Assembly (NCBI GenBank): GCA_024234055.1
Contig: JACKOW010000016.1
Span: 40,953-104,952 of the forward strand
From: Rhodanobacteraceae bacterium
GTDB taxonomy: Bacteria; Pseudomonadota; Gammaproteobacteria; Xanthomonadales; SZUA-5
Reading direction: 5' to 3'
DNA length: 64,000 nt
In this document: one piece after another, positions 18,622 through 28,456 of the stretch
Layout of the letters: every line of letters starts with the position of its first letter
How positions within the stretch are numbered: position 1 is the first letter of the stretch
Position numbers and translations under genes: made by a program
The notes under the pieces: model-generated
The model's database searches: none
Told to the model about the DNA's origin: nothing
The model's input: only the letters and a program-made list of their open reading frames with translations

Positions 18622-21600
18622 TCAGGGGATTGAGATCAGCGTCTGACCCTGGAAGTCCAGCAGGCGCAGTCGCAAGTCTCTGGCACCCGATGCGCCGTAA
18701 GTCGGAGCCGACAGTACTCTCGCCGTGCTGGAGTGCTGATCGCCAAGGCAGATCGCGGCGAAACCGGACACGCCGCCGAAGGGATGTGCCGCGTGGTAGC
18801 CGCCGACGACGGCGCCGGCAAAGAAGCCGCCGCCGGGGCGGTCGACGAACTGCGTGGTCGCGGATACAAAGACTTCGCCGTCAGCGGCGCCTCCAGGCAC
18901 GCTGGCTGCTCCCTCCGGCGCGACCGTCACCACGTAATAGGCAGGCGTCAACTCGAGACTGCGCGTGAACGGCGTCGCCAGGTTCAGCGACGCTGTGGTT
19001 TCGAGGATCAGCTCATTGACATTGGCTGCCGGCTGACGGATCACCTTGATACGCACAGGCAACGAGCCTGCCTGATTTGATGCGGGCGCACCGGTCATCG
19101 ACAGGTTCAGGCGTTGGGGCTCGTTGGCGGCATTCTGGAAGTTGAAACCTGCAAAGGCGACCTGGCTGCCATCCACCAGCCCACCGAAATTGAGGCCACC
19201 TTCCAGCCGCTGCGTACCCGGTGGGTTCAGCAACAGCTCCAGCCCGAAGATTCCCGGCGTCAGACCGGCGCCCGGGCCATCATCAATGGCTGCGACGAAA
19301 TAGCCCCCAGGACAGTTCGGGAATGCGGCTCCCGCGAAGGGCAGCGGAAAACCCTCGAAGCCCGGCTCATCCCTCGGTGCGTTGGTGGTCAGGCCGGCGG
19401 TGAAGATGTCGGTGGCGTTGTTGTTGTCTCCAGGCGACAGATTGGTCGCGCCCGAACCGAACACGATGGTGCTGCCGTCGCCGGAGACCACCGGCACCGT
19501 GCTCGGGCCATTGGGTTCCTGGCCGGTGGAGCTGCTGTTCTGGCGGATCACATCGCCGGTCAACAAGGACTTGATCATGACGTCGCTGGCGCTGTTGTTG
19601 TCGGCGTCGGCCAGATTGGTGGCGTCGGTCTCGAAGGTCACGAACAGCCCGTCGTCGGTGATCGTGGCATTTCGGCTGGCGCCATTGGCCTGCACGCCGG
19701 TCTTGGACACCGACACGCGCTCCAGCGACACCACGGCATTGTTGGCAATCTCGAAGCGGTAGATGTCGCTGAGTCCGTTGGTATCGCCGCTGATGAGATT
19801 GGTGGCCAGCGACTGGAACACGCCGAAGCGACCGTCCGGTGTGATCTTGACGTTGGTGCTGTCGCCGTTGCCGAGTTCGCCGCTGCTGAGATTGCGGCTG
19901 AGATAGAAGCGGCTCTGACCAAAGCCGCCACCGCGCATCATCGTGGCCTGTTGGATCGTGCCGGCCTTGACCCCTCTGGGCAGCGTGGATTGCTGCACGG
20001 TCGCCAGCACCAGATTGGTGGCGGTGACGCTGTCCAGACGCGCGCCCAGACCGCCAACGGAGGAATCCGTCGCCATGCGCCAGCGGAAGCGCAGCTGGCT
20101 GCCGGTGGCAATGGCGGCATTGCCCGGATGGGACAGGGTCACCGGCACGAAGCCGCCGGAATTGCCGGTCCAGGCATTGCGTCCGGCGATCGGGCTGAAG
20201 AAGTTCTGCGAGATCACGCCGGTGTAGCCATTACTGGTGAATGTGCCTCCCAGAGCGGTGACATCCATATAGCTGCCACCGTTGACCGAGACTTCCAGGA
20301 CCACGCCGTCGAAGGTGCTTTCGACATTGAAGTAGAGCTGGAAGCTGAGCGTGAACGGCACCGCCGTCACCCGAAGCGGCGGCCCGATCAGCAGCTTGTC
20401 GGTGATCGTGTCTTCCTCGTCCACGACCACGCTGTTGGGCGGACTGTTGGCCGCCGGCGTTCCGCTGCTGGTGCTTTGCCAGCGCACGCCGTTGCCCGGG
20501 AAGGGGCTGCTGGCACTCCAGTTCACCGGCAGCGCCGGCGCGGTGACGCCGTCGAAGTTCTCGCTGAATCCGCCGGGATTCGGGCTGCTGCCGGGCACGA
20601 TGTTGGTCGCCAGCGTCGAGAACACGATGGTCTGGCCGTCCGCCGAGGCCGAGGGCGCAAAGCTGGGGCCGTCGGCAGGCTCGTCGTTCGGGCCGCGCGA
20701 GATCAGGATGACGGCCTCGGTATTCAGATCCTTGACGAAGATATCCTGGGTGTTGCCATTGCCGTCACTGCCGCTGAGCAGATTGGTGGCTTGCGAGTTG
20801 AAGAACACCAGCTTGCCGTCACCCGGCGCCGCAGAGCGCCCCGACGGACCGTTGCCCGGCGTACCGCTGGCACTGGCGCTGATCCGACGCCCCAGGCCAT
20901 CGACCGAGGCGTAGACCTGACCTGATGAGCCGGTAAAGGCCACGGTGGTGGCATTGGGCGACACCGAGGGCTCGTTGAAGGACTCCTGCGCACCCGAGTT
21001 CAGGGCTTCTGCCACCGCGCTGACACGGGTGGTGGTGCCGGCCATGCGGTCGCGCAGGAATACGTCCTTGCGACCGTTGCTATCGCCGCTGACCAGATTG
21101 CCGGCGTCGGAATTGAAGATCACCTTGGAGCCGTTGCGCGACAGGATCGGGCTGCCGCTGCCCGCATCCGGGAAACCACCGGATACCGAGACCACGGCCA
21201 GCGAGGGTTGCTGGATTCTCGGTGGCGGCAAGACCACGCCGGCCGGGCAGGCGAGCGTCCAGCGGCGGACGATGGGCTGGCCGCCGACACCGCGTCTCTC
21301 CTGGCAATCGAGCATCGCGTTGACGGCCACCGATTGCGGCACGCAGTTCGGCAGGTTGATCACGCCTGGCGAAGGCGAGGCATTGGCGATCACGCTGATG
21401 GCCGGGTTGAAGCTGGTGGTGGGGAAGGCCGCGCCGCCGCCACTGATGGTGCAAGCCGTCAGCGTGGTGGTGGCCACCGGTCCGGAGCCGGAGCCGCCGC
21501 CGCCATTGCTGACGGCGATGGGCGCGGCGGTACCGGTCGACGTGTAGGGAATGGTCAGGCCGGAGGCCGGATTGAAGGCCAGCGCTGGCGCGGATCCGCC

Positions 21601-22050
21601 GATCGAGCAGCCGCTGATCCGGCCCGGGAAAAAGGGGTCGATTTGAATGAGATTGCCGCCGCCGCGATTGTCGCCGACCAGAATCGCGACACCCGGCGCC
21701 GCGGCTCCAACGCCGCCCGGGTACTCTGCAAAGATGGAAAACACCCGAGTCTGGCCGACCGGCGCGCTGAAGGCCTGGCCAAACTTCTCCTGCATGTCAT
21801 CGTAGATGGTGAACCAGATCAGGTCGAGGCCATTGCCGTCGTTGATGCGCCCGGTAAAGGTCAATGTGGCGCTGTACCTGACGCCCCCACAGTCGTCCTC
21901 GGAACTCATGACATTGCTCAGGAAGGCAGCACTGGTCCCGTCCGGCATGCCCGCGGCTGGCGAATTGGATGCGGGGTGGTTGCCACCCGCCCAGGTCGGG
22001 GCGGTGACCAGCATCAGCGACGACAACGCGATAACCAGGATTCTGTTCAT
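18622..22050 (-). CDS. Secreted PD40 beta-propeller protein with inserted jelly-roll and C-terminal DEPGF module
   Basis: 1142 residues with a signal peptide (MNRILVIALSSLMLVTAPTW, cleavage after WAG). The N-terminal 280 residues are beta-rich with several Cys and no family I can name. PD40/TolB-like blades follow (SRNGSKVIFNSDAGNLVSGD, DVFLRDRMAGTTTRVS), interrupted at about 480-640 by a probable jelly-roll domain (ENFDGVTAPALPVNW). Blades resume at about 690-885. The DEPGF module starts at about 894 and runs to the end. The blade part and module are paralogous to the neighbouring RCC1 protein. GAGGTG before ATG 22050 supports this start over the in-frame GTG nine bases earlier. Secreted; role unknown. 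Confidence 0.82.
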   Translation of the reverse strand: MNRILVIALSSLMLVTAPTWAGGNHPASNSPAAGMPDGTSAAFLSNVMSSEDDCGGVRYSATLTFTGRINDGNGLDLIWFTIYDDMQEKFGQAFSAPVGQTRVFSIFAEYPGGVGAAAPGVAILVGDNRGGGNLIQIDPFFPGRISGCSIGGSAPALAFNPASGLTIPYTSTGTAAPIAVSNGGGGSGSGPVATTTLTACTISGGGAAFPTTSFNPAISVIANASPSPGVINLPNCVPQSVAVNAMLDCQERRGVGGQPIVRRWTLACPAGVVLPPPRIQQPSLAVVSVSGGFPDAGSGSPILSRNGSKVIFNSDAGNLVSGDSNGRKDVFLRDRMAGTTTRVSAVAEALNSGAQESFNEPSVSPNATTVAFTGSSGQVYASVDGLGRRISASASGTPGNGPSGRSAAPGDGKLVFFNSQATNLLSGSDGNGNTQDIFVKDLNTEAVILISRGPNDEPADGPSFAPSASADGQTIVFSTLATNIVPGSSPNPGGFSENFDGVTAPALPVNWSASSPFPGNGVRWQSTSSGTPAANSPPNSVVVDEEDTITDKLLIGPPLRVTAVPFTLSFQLYFNVESTFDGVVLEVSVNGGSYMDVTALGGTFTSNGYTGVISQNFFSPIAGRNAWTGNSGGFVPVTLSHPGNAAIATGSQLRFRWRMATDSSVGGLGARLDSVTATNLVLATVQQSTLPRGVKAGTIQQATMMRGGGFGQSRFYLSRNLSSGELGNGDSTNVKITPDGRFGVFQSLATNLISGDTNGLSDIYRFEIANNAVVSLERVSVSKTGVQANGASRNATITDDGLFVTFETDATNLADADNNSASDVMIKSLLTGDVIRQNSSSTGQEPNGPSTVPVVSGDGSTIVFGSGATNLSPGDNNNATDIFTAGLTTNAPRDEPGFEGFPLPFAGAAFPNCPGGYFVAAIDDGPGAGLTPGIFGLELLLNPPGTQRLEGGLNFGGLVDGSQVAFAGFNFQNAANEPQRLNLSMTGAPASNQAGSLPVRIKVIRQPAANVNELILETTASLNLATPFTRSLELTPAYYVVTVAPEGAASVPGGAADGEVFVSATTQFVDRPGGGFFAGAVVGGYHAAHPFGGVSGFAAICLGDQHSSTARVLSAPTYGASGARDLRLRLLDFQGQTLISIP

Positions 22051-22382
22051 GACCGGCACCTCAAAGGTTCTGATCCGGGCCAGGGCCCGGAAGGCAGCAG
22101 TCCTGACTCAAGCGCTGAGCGCGGACGTCTGCAGCGTAGTGGCGCACTTGCGAGTATGGATCTGCGAGGCGCCTCCCGGAATCAGAAGGGCACCACAAAT
22201 TGGCTCGGGGCGCAAGCAATGGATGCCTGCTGTATGGTTCAAGCAAACGCAATCGGAAGCCGTCGAGGGACGTGGCGCTGCCCAGGCAATTGGCATGCAC
22301 CCGGACTGGACTTCGATATCCGCTGACGCGCCGTGCCGTCCGCATCCGAGCCCGTAGCCCTCATCCAGCGCTGGATCGTCCC
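22051..22382. other. Intergenic gap between two minus-strand secreted-protein genes
   Basis: No gene is evident. The 14-bp palindrome ATCCAGCGCTGGAT lies at 22363-22376, just after the stop of the RCC1/PD40 gene; without a T-run it is at most a weak terminator. The promoter of the 18622-22050 gene should be near the right of the gene start, but no clear boxes stand out. Confidence 0.4.
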
Positions 22383-23312
22383 CTACTGCGGCACCGTGAT
22401 CACCGCTTGATCGGTGTAGTCAAGCAATCGCAGACGCAAGTCGCGCGCGCCAGTCGATCCGTAGGTAGGGGCTGACAGCACCCTGGCCGTCGCCGAGTGT
22501 TGCGTGCCCAGACAAAACGCGCCGTACCCGGATACGCCACCGAAGGGATGCGCGGCGTGGTAACCGCCGACGACGGCGCCAGCGAAGAAGCCGCCACCGG
22601 GCCGATCGACGAACTGCGTGGTTGCGGAAACATAGACTTCTCCGTCAGCGGCGCCTCCGGGTACGCTGGCGGCCCCTTCCGGTGCCACCGTCACCACATA
22701 GTAGGCGGGAGTCAGTTCGATGCTGCGCGTGAACTGCGTGGCGATGGTCAGGGATGCGGTGATATCAAGGACCACTTCATTGACGTTGGGTGCCGGCTGG
22801 CGGATCAGCTTGATACGCACGGGCAGTGAGGCTTCCCGGTTGGATGAGGGCGCGCCGATCATGGTCAGATCCAGACGCTGCGGTTCGCTGGCGGCATTCT
22901 GGAAGTTGAATCCCGCGAACGCGACCTGAGAGCCATCCACCAGACCACCGAAATTGAGGCCACCCTCCAGACGCTGGGTGCCCGGAAGGTCCAGCAACAG
23001 TTCCAGCCCAAAGATGCCTGGCGTCAAGCCTGCGCCTGGGCCATCGTCGACGACCGCGACAAAGTAGCCGCCCGGACAATTGGGAAAGGAAGGGCCGGCG
23101 GGCGGCAAGGAGAAACCGGTGAAGCCGGGTTCGTCGAGCGGACTGCTGGCACCGGGCACAACCGGGGCACGTATCTCGACGGAAAACACGTCCGCCACGC
23201 CGTTGGTGTCGTTCGGCGCGAGGTTGCTGGCACTGGAGGTGTACGTGACGGTTGCGCCGTCCGGCGAGATCGCCGGTTCACGACTGGCCCCATTTGGGTT
23301 CCATGCCATCAA
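22383..23312 (-). CDS. C-terminal part of the frameshifted RCC1/PD40 protein: last propeller blade and DEPGF module
   Basis: This frame continues the protein encoded at 23278-26610 after a one-base shift. It begins with a PD40 blade (REPAISPDGATVTYTSSASN), followed by the DEPGF module from 23135 to the stop (about 250 residues). The related gene at 18622-22050 reads straight through the equivalent point (GQEPNGPSTVPVVSGDG). Here the upstream frame ends MEPKWGQS-stop and this frame holds NPNGASREPA. Deleting one A from the AAA codon (a T at 23293-23295 on the plus strand) would restore MEPNGAS. There is no own signal peptide or convincing start, so it is unlikely to be made as a separate exported protein. 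Confidence 0.75.
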   Translation of the reverse strand: MMAWNPNGASREPAISPDGATVTYTSSASNLAPNDTNGVADVFSVEIRAPVVPGASSPLDEPGFTGFSLPPAGPSFPNCPGGYFVAVVDDGPGAGLTPGIFGLELLLDLPGTQRLEGGLNFGGLVDGSQVAFAGFNFQNAASEPQRLDLTMIGAPSSNREASLPVRIKLIRQPAPNVNEVVLDITASLTIATQFTRSIELTPAYYVVTVAPEGAASVPGGAADGEVYVSATTQFVDRPGGGFFAGAVVGGYHAAHPFGGVSGYGAFCLGTQHSATARVLSAPTYGSTGARDLRLRLLDYTDQAVITVPQ

Positions 23313-26300
23313 TGGTGGGTGCTAGCCGCACGATGTCGCCGGTCAGCAGTGATTTCACCACGACATCACTGACATTGTTGGCATCGCCATCGACCAGATT
23401 GGTGGCGTCGGTTTCGAAGGCAATCGACTGGCCGTCATCGGAAACGCTTGGACGCCGACTGCCGCCGTTGCCAAAGCCGAGCGCCGAGGTTGACACCGGA
23501 ATCAAGGACACAACCGTATCGCCGTCCAGCTCAAAGCGGAATATGTCGCTGGCATGGTTGGTATCGCCTTCGACCAGGTTGTCAGCCAGAGATTCAAAGA
23601 CTCCGAAGCGCCCGTCAGGCGTCAACTGCACGTTGATGCTGTCGCCATTACCCAATTCACCGGATGCGAGGTTCTTGCTGATGAAAAGGCGGGAGGGCGC
23701 AGATCCTTCGCCGCGAATCATCGCCACCTGTTGGAACATCGCCGTCCTGACGTTGTGGGGCATCTGCTGTGCGTCCGGGACGATGTTGCTCGCCAGCGTG
23801 GAAAATACGATCGTGTCACCATCGGCAGAGGCCCAGGGCCCCGTGCTCGCGCCATTGGCGGGTTCGCCGTTGGCTCCCGAAGTGATCAGGCGGACGACAT
23901 CCGATTCGAGATCCTTCACGAAGATATCCGGCACCGAACCATTGCCATCCGCGACAGGCCCGAGGTTGGTGGCTTGTGATTCGAAAAAGGCCAGATGGCC
24001 CCTGCCTGGAAGTTGAACGCTGCCGGATGGACCATTGCCGACAACGCCATTGACGCTGCTGCTGAGCACGCGCCCCTGGCCATTGACCGCGGCATAGACC
24101 TGACCCGACGACCCAGAGAAAGCGATTCGGGCGCCGTCATCGGAAATTGCCGGATCGTAGAAATCTTCTGACGCACCACCATTGATTGCCTCAGCCGTGG
24201 CGCTGATGCGCACGGTCGTGCGCGCAGCCGGGTCGCGCAGGAAGACATCACGGCGGTTGTTCGGGTCGGCAGCGAGGTTGTTGGCGTCAGAGACAAAGAC
24301 GATCTTGCTGGCATTGCGTGAGGCCACGCTCTGTCCGCTGTAGGCATTCGCCAGCGTTGCCGTCGTCGACGTACTCTGCAGCAAGGGTGTCCCGGTAGCG
24401 TAGCCCGGATTGACGTCACCCAATTGCGCGGCTCTGCGCCAGCCCCAGCACTTGATCTCGCCGCCGGCAACCACAGCGCAGGTGTGATTACCGCCGGCTG
24501 CCAGCGCAACTGCGCCGCTGATGCCGAGCACACTAACCGCGGTCAGGCTGCGGTTCTTGCTGCCATCGCCGAGTTGACCCAAATGGTTATCACCCCAGCA
24601 TTTGACCGCACCGTTGGAGACCACGGCACAGGTGTGGTTGACTCCCGCCGCTACCAAGGTAGCGCCGCTCACACCGAGCACGTCGACTGCCGTTGGGCTG
24701 CCAGAATAGATGCTGCCATCGCCCAGTTGACCTTGCGTATTGCTACCCCAGCATTTGACGTTTCCGGCTGCGAGCACGGCGCAACTGTGCTTCCAGCCGG
24801 CCGCCAATGCCGTTACGCCGTTGACGTCCGTCACAGCAACCGCTGTCATGCTGTCTGCAAAGCCGCCAGTTCCGAGTTGTCCGTCACTGTTTCCGCCCCA
24901 ACACTTGACCGCTCCGCCTGCGAACGCAGCACAGGTGTGATACGCACCCGCTGCCACCGCGCTTGCGCCGCTGATGCCGGTTGCCGGCACCGCCGTCGAA
25001 CTGTTGGTGGTGCTGCCTGTTCCCAGCTGCCCGAATTGGTTGGAGCCCCAACACTCGACCGCGCCGTCGGCAGTCAAGGCGCAGGTGTGATAGACGCCCG
25101 CACTGATACCGGTGGCGCCAGTGACGCCGATGGCCTGCACCGGCATCCAGCTGTTGCTGGTGCTGCCATTGCCGAGTTCACCAAGGACATTTCTTCCCCA
25201 GCACCAAACCGCGCCTCCCTCGATCACGGCACAGGTATGGACCCAGCCGGCCGCCAGTGCGATGGTGTTATGGATGCCAGCAACATCCACTGCTGTTGGG
25301 CTGTTGCTCACGCTGCCGATACCAAGCTGGCCGAAATCATTTGCTCCCCAGCATTTGATCGCCCCGTTCGTTGCGATAGCGCAGGTGTGAGCGACACCTG
25401 CAGCCACCGCGCTGGCGCCAATCACGCCACTGACATTCACCGGCGTGTTGCTGATCTCCGTCAGACCGGTTCCAAGTTGTCCCGATGAGTTCGCGCCCCA
25501 GCACGGCAGGGCACCGCCAACGACCATGGCGCAGGTGTGAGAAGCGCCCGCCGCGAGCGAGATTGCACCTCGGACCCCACGCACACTCACAGCTGTCGCG
25601 CTCGGCACGCTGGTGCCATCACCGAGTTGCCCCAAACTGTTGGCGCCCCAGCATCTGATCGCTCCGTCTGCCACCAGCGCGCAAGTGTGAGAATAACCCG
25701 CGCTCAGCGCGGTAGCGCCACCGACGCCGACAGCGGGCATCGCCAACGCGTGGTTGTTGGTGCTGCCATCACCGAGCTGTCCGTCCGCGTTCAAGCCCCA
25801 ACACTTGACGGCGCCGCCTGAAAGCGCGGCACAGGTGTGATAGCTGCCCGCTGCCACCGCTGTGGCCCCGCTAATGCCGGTTGCTGGCACTGCTGTTGTG
25901 CTGCTGTTGGTGCTGCCGTTGCCGAGCTGCCCGTACCGGTTGGAGCCCCAGCAATGGACCGCGCCGTCGGCAACCACCGCGCAGGTGTGATAGCTACCCG
26001 CCACCAACGCGATAGCACCGCTGACGTCGGCTACGTCCACGGCCACGCTGCTGCTGCTGGTGTTGCCATTGCCAAGCGCGCCATCAAAGTTCTTGCCCCA
26101 GCACTTCAACGCGCCGTTCTGGACGATCGCGCAGGCATGAGAGTTGCCCGCAGCCAGTGCAGTAGCCCCATCGACGTCACCCACGTCCACAGCCAAACTG
26201 CTGCCAGTGGTGCTGCCATTGCCGAGTTCGCCGTAGGTATTCGAGCCCCAGCACTTCACTGCGCCACCGCTGATGATTGCGCAAGTGAACGTGAAGCCAG

Positions 26301-26610
26301 CTGCCAGAGCGTTGGCGCCGCTGACGCCGGTCACTGCGACGGGCGCTGCGCTGTCGATGATGCTTCCATTGCCAAGTTGCCCGTACTGATTCGAGCCCCA
26401 GCACATGACCACACCCCCCGTCCCAATGGCGCAGGTGTGATGTCCCCCCGTCACCACGGCAGCTGCGCCAGCCACGAAGGCCTTGGCCTGCGAATCTGAC
26501 TCCCTTGCCTTCGCGCTGGCGGCCGAGGCAAAGACCAGCGCCAAAAGCAGCACCCAGCGCAGGATCGACGCATGCACTGGAATCAGGTTTGAGCTACGAC
26601 AGGCGTTCAT
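23278..26610 (-). CDS. Secreted protein with 14 RCC1-like repeats and PD40 blades (frameshifted before its C-terminus)
   Basis: 1110 residues as read, about 1408 if the frameshift is repaired. A signal peptide (ILRWVLLLALVFASAASAKA) is followed by 14 RCC1-like repeats of about 50 residues over about 50-740, each with the pattern AAGxxHTCA...CWGxNxxGQLG. Fourteen repeats equal two seven-bladed propellers. The two Cys per blade (HTCA and CWG) could form a disulfide in each, which suits an extracellular protein. A PD40 region (SGQVYAAVNGQGRVLSS, SQATNLG) follows that parallels the gene at 18622-22050. The start at 26610 has AAGG upstream and opens the signal peptide. Role unknown; RCC1 propellers are usually protein-binding. 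Confidence 0.8.
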   Translation of the reverse strand: MNACRSSNLIPVHASILRWVLLLALVFASAASAKARESDSQAKAFVAGAAAVVTGGHHTCAIGTGGVVMCWGSNQYGQLGNGSIIDSAAPVAVTGVSGANALAAGFTFTCAIISGGAVKCWGSNTYGELGNGSTTGSSLAVDVGDVDGATALAAGNSHACAIVQNGALKCWGKNFDGALGNGNTSSSSVAVDVADVSGAIALVAGSYHTCAVVADGAVHCWGSNRYGQLGNGSTNSSTTAVPATGISGATAVAAGSYHTCAALSGGAVKCWGLNADGQLGDGSTNNHALAMPAVGVGGATALSAGYSHTCALVADGAIRCWGANSLGQLGDGTSVPSATAVSVRGVRGAISLAAGASHTCAMVVGGALPCWGANSSGQLGTGLTEISNTPVNVSGVIGASAVAAGVAHTCAIATNGAIKCWGANDFGQLGIGSVSNSPTAVDVAGIHNTIALAAGWVHTCAVIEGGAVWCWGRNVLGELGNGSTSNSWMPVQAIGVTGATGISAGVYHTCALTADGAVECWGSNQFGQLGTGSTTNSSTAVPATGISGASAVAAGAYHTCAAFAGGAVKCWGGNSDGQLGTGGFADSMTAVAVTDVNGVTALAAGWKHSCAVLAAGNVKCWGSNTQGQLGDGSIYSGSPTAVDVLGVSGATLVAAGVNHTCAVVSNGAVKCWGDNHLGQLGDGSKNRSLTAVSVLGISGAVALAAGGNHTCAVVAGGEIKCWGWRRAAQLGDVNPGYATGTPLLQSTSTTATLANAYSGQSVASRNASKIVFVSDANNLAADPNNRRDVFLRDPAARTTVRISATAEAINGGASEDFYDPAISDDGARIAFSGSSGQVYAAVNGQGRVLSSSVNGVVGNGPSGSVQLPGRGHLAFFESQATNLGPVADGNGSVPDIFVKDLESDVVRLITSGANGEPANGASTGPWASADGDTIVFSTLASNIVPDAQQMPHNVRTAMFQQVAMIRGEGSAPSRLFISKNLASGELGNGDSINVQLTPDGRFGVFESLADNLVEGDTNHASDIFRFELDGDTVVSLIPVSTSALGFGNGGSRRPSVSDDGQSIAFETDATNLVDGDANNVSDVVVKSLLTGDIVRLAPTIDGMEPKWGQS

Positions 26611-26926
26611 GACAACCTTTGAGATGATGCGCGGGGTGAAGGAGTAGGCGCGGCGGATCAGGCAATGCCTTGCCCGTCGACTGGGCCGCGTAGTATGGCA
26701 GGTGCATGGTATTTTACAATTCGTGCAAGAGCTGGTACGGCTGCGGGGCGCCAACGCTGAGCGGGAAGTCGGCACGCTGCTGGTATCTCCATTGACCCTT
26801 GCTCCGCGCTCAGACGCCATAATGAAAGCTCAGTCTGCCGTTGTGTCCATTGACTGATTCGGGCAATCGGAGCAGTTTGGGCACCTCATTACTGGCGCGG
26901 CTTCTGCGCTGCCCCTAGGAGGAAAC
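26611..26926. promoter_or_regulatory. Divergent promoter region between the RCC1 protein and fadL-like genes
   Basis: A 316-bp gap between divergently transcribed genes. It holds AT-rich patches near 26696-26725 and the pair TTGACC (26792-26797) and CATAAT (26818-26823) on the plus strand. The 20-bp spacing is too long for a good sigma-70 promoter. No further structure was seen. Confidence 0.35.
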
Positions 26927-28210
26927 ATGCGAACTTCAGCCCTGTCCCGCGCTCTGATGGTTGCGTTTGCGGCCTTGCCAACCCTGGCCCATGCGATCAA
27001 CGATGATGAAGTGAACCGCGTGCTGCAGTTCAACTTCTCCAATCCTGGTGCGCGTTCGCTGGGATTGGGCGGCGCTTTCACCGGCCTCGCCGATGACGCA
27101 ACGGCGGCCTATGCCAATCCGGCTGGATTGACGATATTGCGAACCCAGGAATTTGGCGTCGAGGTGCGACACACGAATTTCGATACGCCCTATGCCTCGG
27201 GTGGCGTGGTGGTCAACAACCCCTTTGACAGCAGCGGCGTCGGCACCGATTCGCTGTCGCAATCGGTGACTCAACCGTCCTTCGCCTCGTGGGTCTATCC
27301 GACCGAACGCGCGACCTTTGCGCTGTACTACCACCGGGTCGGTGATTTCGAAGGTCGTGTGGCCGCCGATGCCATCGAATTCGTCAATGCCAATGGCAAT
27401 CCCACGGATCAGTACCTGTCGGCCAGTGGACGTATCCGCTATCAGATCGAGAATTTCGGGGCCTCGGCTGGATTCAAGGTCAGCGACAGCTTTTCGGTAG
27501 GCCTGTCGCTGGCCTACTCCGATTTCACCATCAGCTCGCGCAGCCAGCGCAGTTTCGATGTCGGCGAGCCGCCCTTCAGCGAGCAGCGACAGAGCGGCAG
27601 CGACAACGATCTGGTGTACACCCTCGGCGCACTGTGGCAACTCAATTCGCAATGGAATCTGGGATTGGCCTATCGCAGTGGCGGCGATTTCTCCTATCGC
27701 GCGTCCAACGTCATTCTCGACACCGGCGATCGCCTCGATTTCACGCCGGACTTCAAGGTGCCGCAGGTCTTCAGCGCCGGCCTGGCCTTCCGACCCAGTG
27801 ATGTCTGGTTGTTCACCCTGGATCTGAACCGGATCGAGTACAGCCGATTGTCGGACGGCATCGAAAGCGTGTTCAACAATCCGAGCGCTCCGCCCTTGTC
27901 CATCGACGATGGCACCGAGATCCGTTTCGGTGCCGAGTACGCGCTGATCGAACTCAGCACACCGATGTTCCTGCGCGCCGGTGTCTGGCGCGATCCTGAT
28001 CACCGCCTGGCCTTCGACGGCAACCGCCCGAGCAATTGCGCCACCCAGTTCGACGATTGCCTGGCTTCGACGCTGTACACGCGCGGCAGCGACGAAACCC
28101 ATTACAGTGTTGGCCTGGGTTGGGCTTTCCCCAAGGGTCAGCTCGACTTCGCCGCCGACTGGTCGGATCTGGTGGATACCTACACGGTGTCGGGGGTGAT
28201 CCGGTTCTGA
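26927..28210 (+). CDS. FadL/OmpP1/TodX-family outer-membrane transporter
   Basis: 427 residues with a signal peptide (ALMVAFAALPTLAHA, cleavage about 24). The mature N-terminus has the family hallmark FSNPGARSLGLGGAFTGLAD followed by AAYANPAGLT, which forms the hatch of FadL barrels. A 14-stranded barrel region follows, ending in a terminal Phe (TVSGVIRF) for outer-membrane insertion. FadL proteins carry hydrophobic molecules such as fatty acids or aromatics across the outer membrane. A strong AGGAGG precedes the ATG. No fatty-acid degradation genes lie nearby, so the substrate is open. Confidence 0.9.
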   Translation: MRTSALSRALMVAFAALPTLAHAINDDEVNRVLQFNFSNPGARSLGLGGAFTGLADDATAAYANPAGLTILRTQEFGVEVRHTNFDTPYASGGVVVNNPFDSSGVGTDSLSQSVTQPSFASWVYPTERATFALYYHRVGDFEGRVAADAIEFVNANGNPTDQYLSASGRIRYQIENFGASAGFKVSDSFSVGLSLAYSDFTISSRSQRSFDVGEPPFSEQRQSGSDNDLVYTLGALWQLNSQWNLGLAYRSGGDFSYRASNVILDTGDRLDFTPDFKVPQVFSAGLAFRPSDVWLFTLDLNRIEYSRLSDGIESVFNNPSAPPLSIDDGTEIRFGAEYALIELSTPMFLRAGVWRDPDHRLAFDGNRPSNCATQFDDCLASTLYTRGSDETHYSVGLGWAFPKGQLDFAADWSDLVDTYTVSGVIRF

Positions 28211-28270
28211 TCGACACGGGCAGGAGCCGTCTTGCGGCGAGAGCGGAGATGCAGGAAGTCCCGGTTTTCA

Positions 28271-28338
28271 CGGTCACGACGCAAGGTCGCTCCTACCCAC
28301 AGCAGGCTTGTCGTAGGAGCGCCCTTGTGGCGCGACCG
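28271..28338. repeat. REP inverted pair (REPIN), GTAGGAGCG type
   Basis: Two arms of about 26 bp in inverted orientation: the left carries GCAAGGTCGCTCCTAC at its right end and the right starts GTAGGAGCGC. The arms share the core of the 31-bp tandem array at 28593-28775. Confidence 0.6.
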
Positions 28339-28348
28339 CCTGTGGCAC

Positions 28349-28422
28349 CTGTGGGAGCGGGCTCTGCCCGCGATGTTCCGGCCGGTGCAGAAGAGCATCG
28401 CGGGCGGAGCCCGCTGCCACAG
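28349..28422. repeat. REP inverted pair (REPIN), GTGGGAGCGG type
   Basis: The left arm (28349-28374) begins CTGTGGGAGCGGGCTC and ends CCGCGAT; the right arm (28397-28422) is its near-perfect reverse complement. The same element recurs at 37860, 43650 and 45767-45899. No RAYT transposase is in the window. Confidence 0.7.
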
Positions 28423-28456
28423 GCCTGACGCCTATAGCTTGCCGGCAAGCGCATCA

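Noticed and set aside
19114..20925. 603-codon plus-strand open frame opposite the PD40 protein
   Set aside because: Antisense to a well-supported gene, low-complexity composition, no start site.
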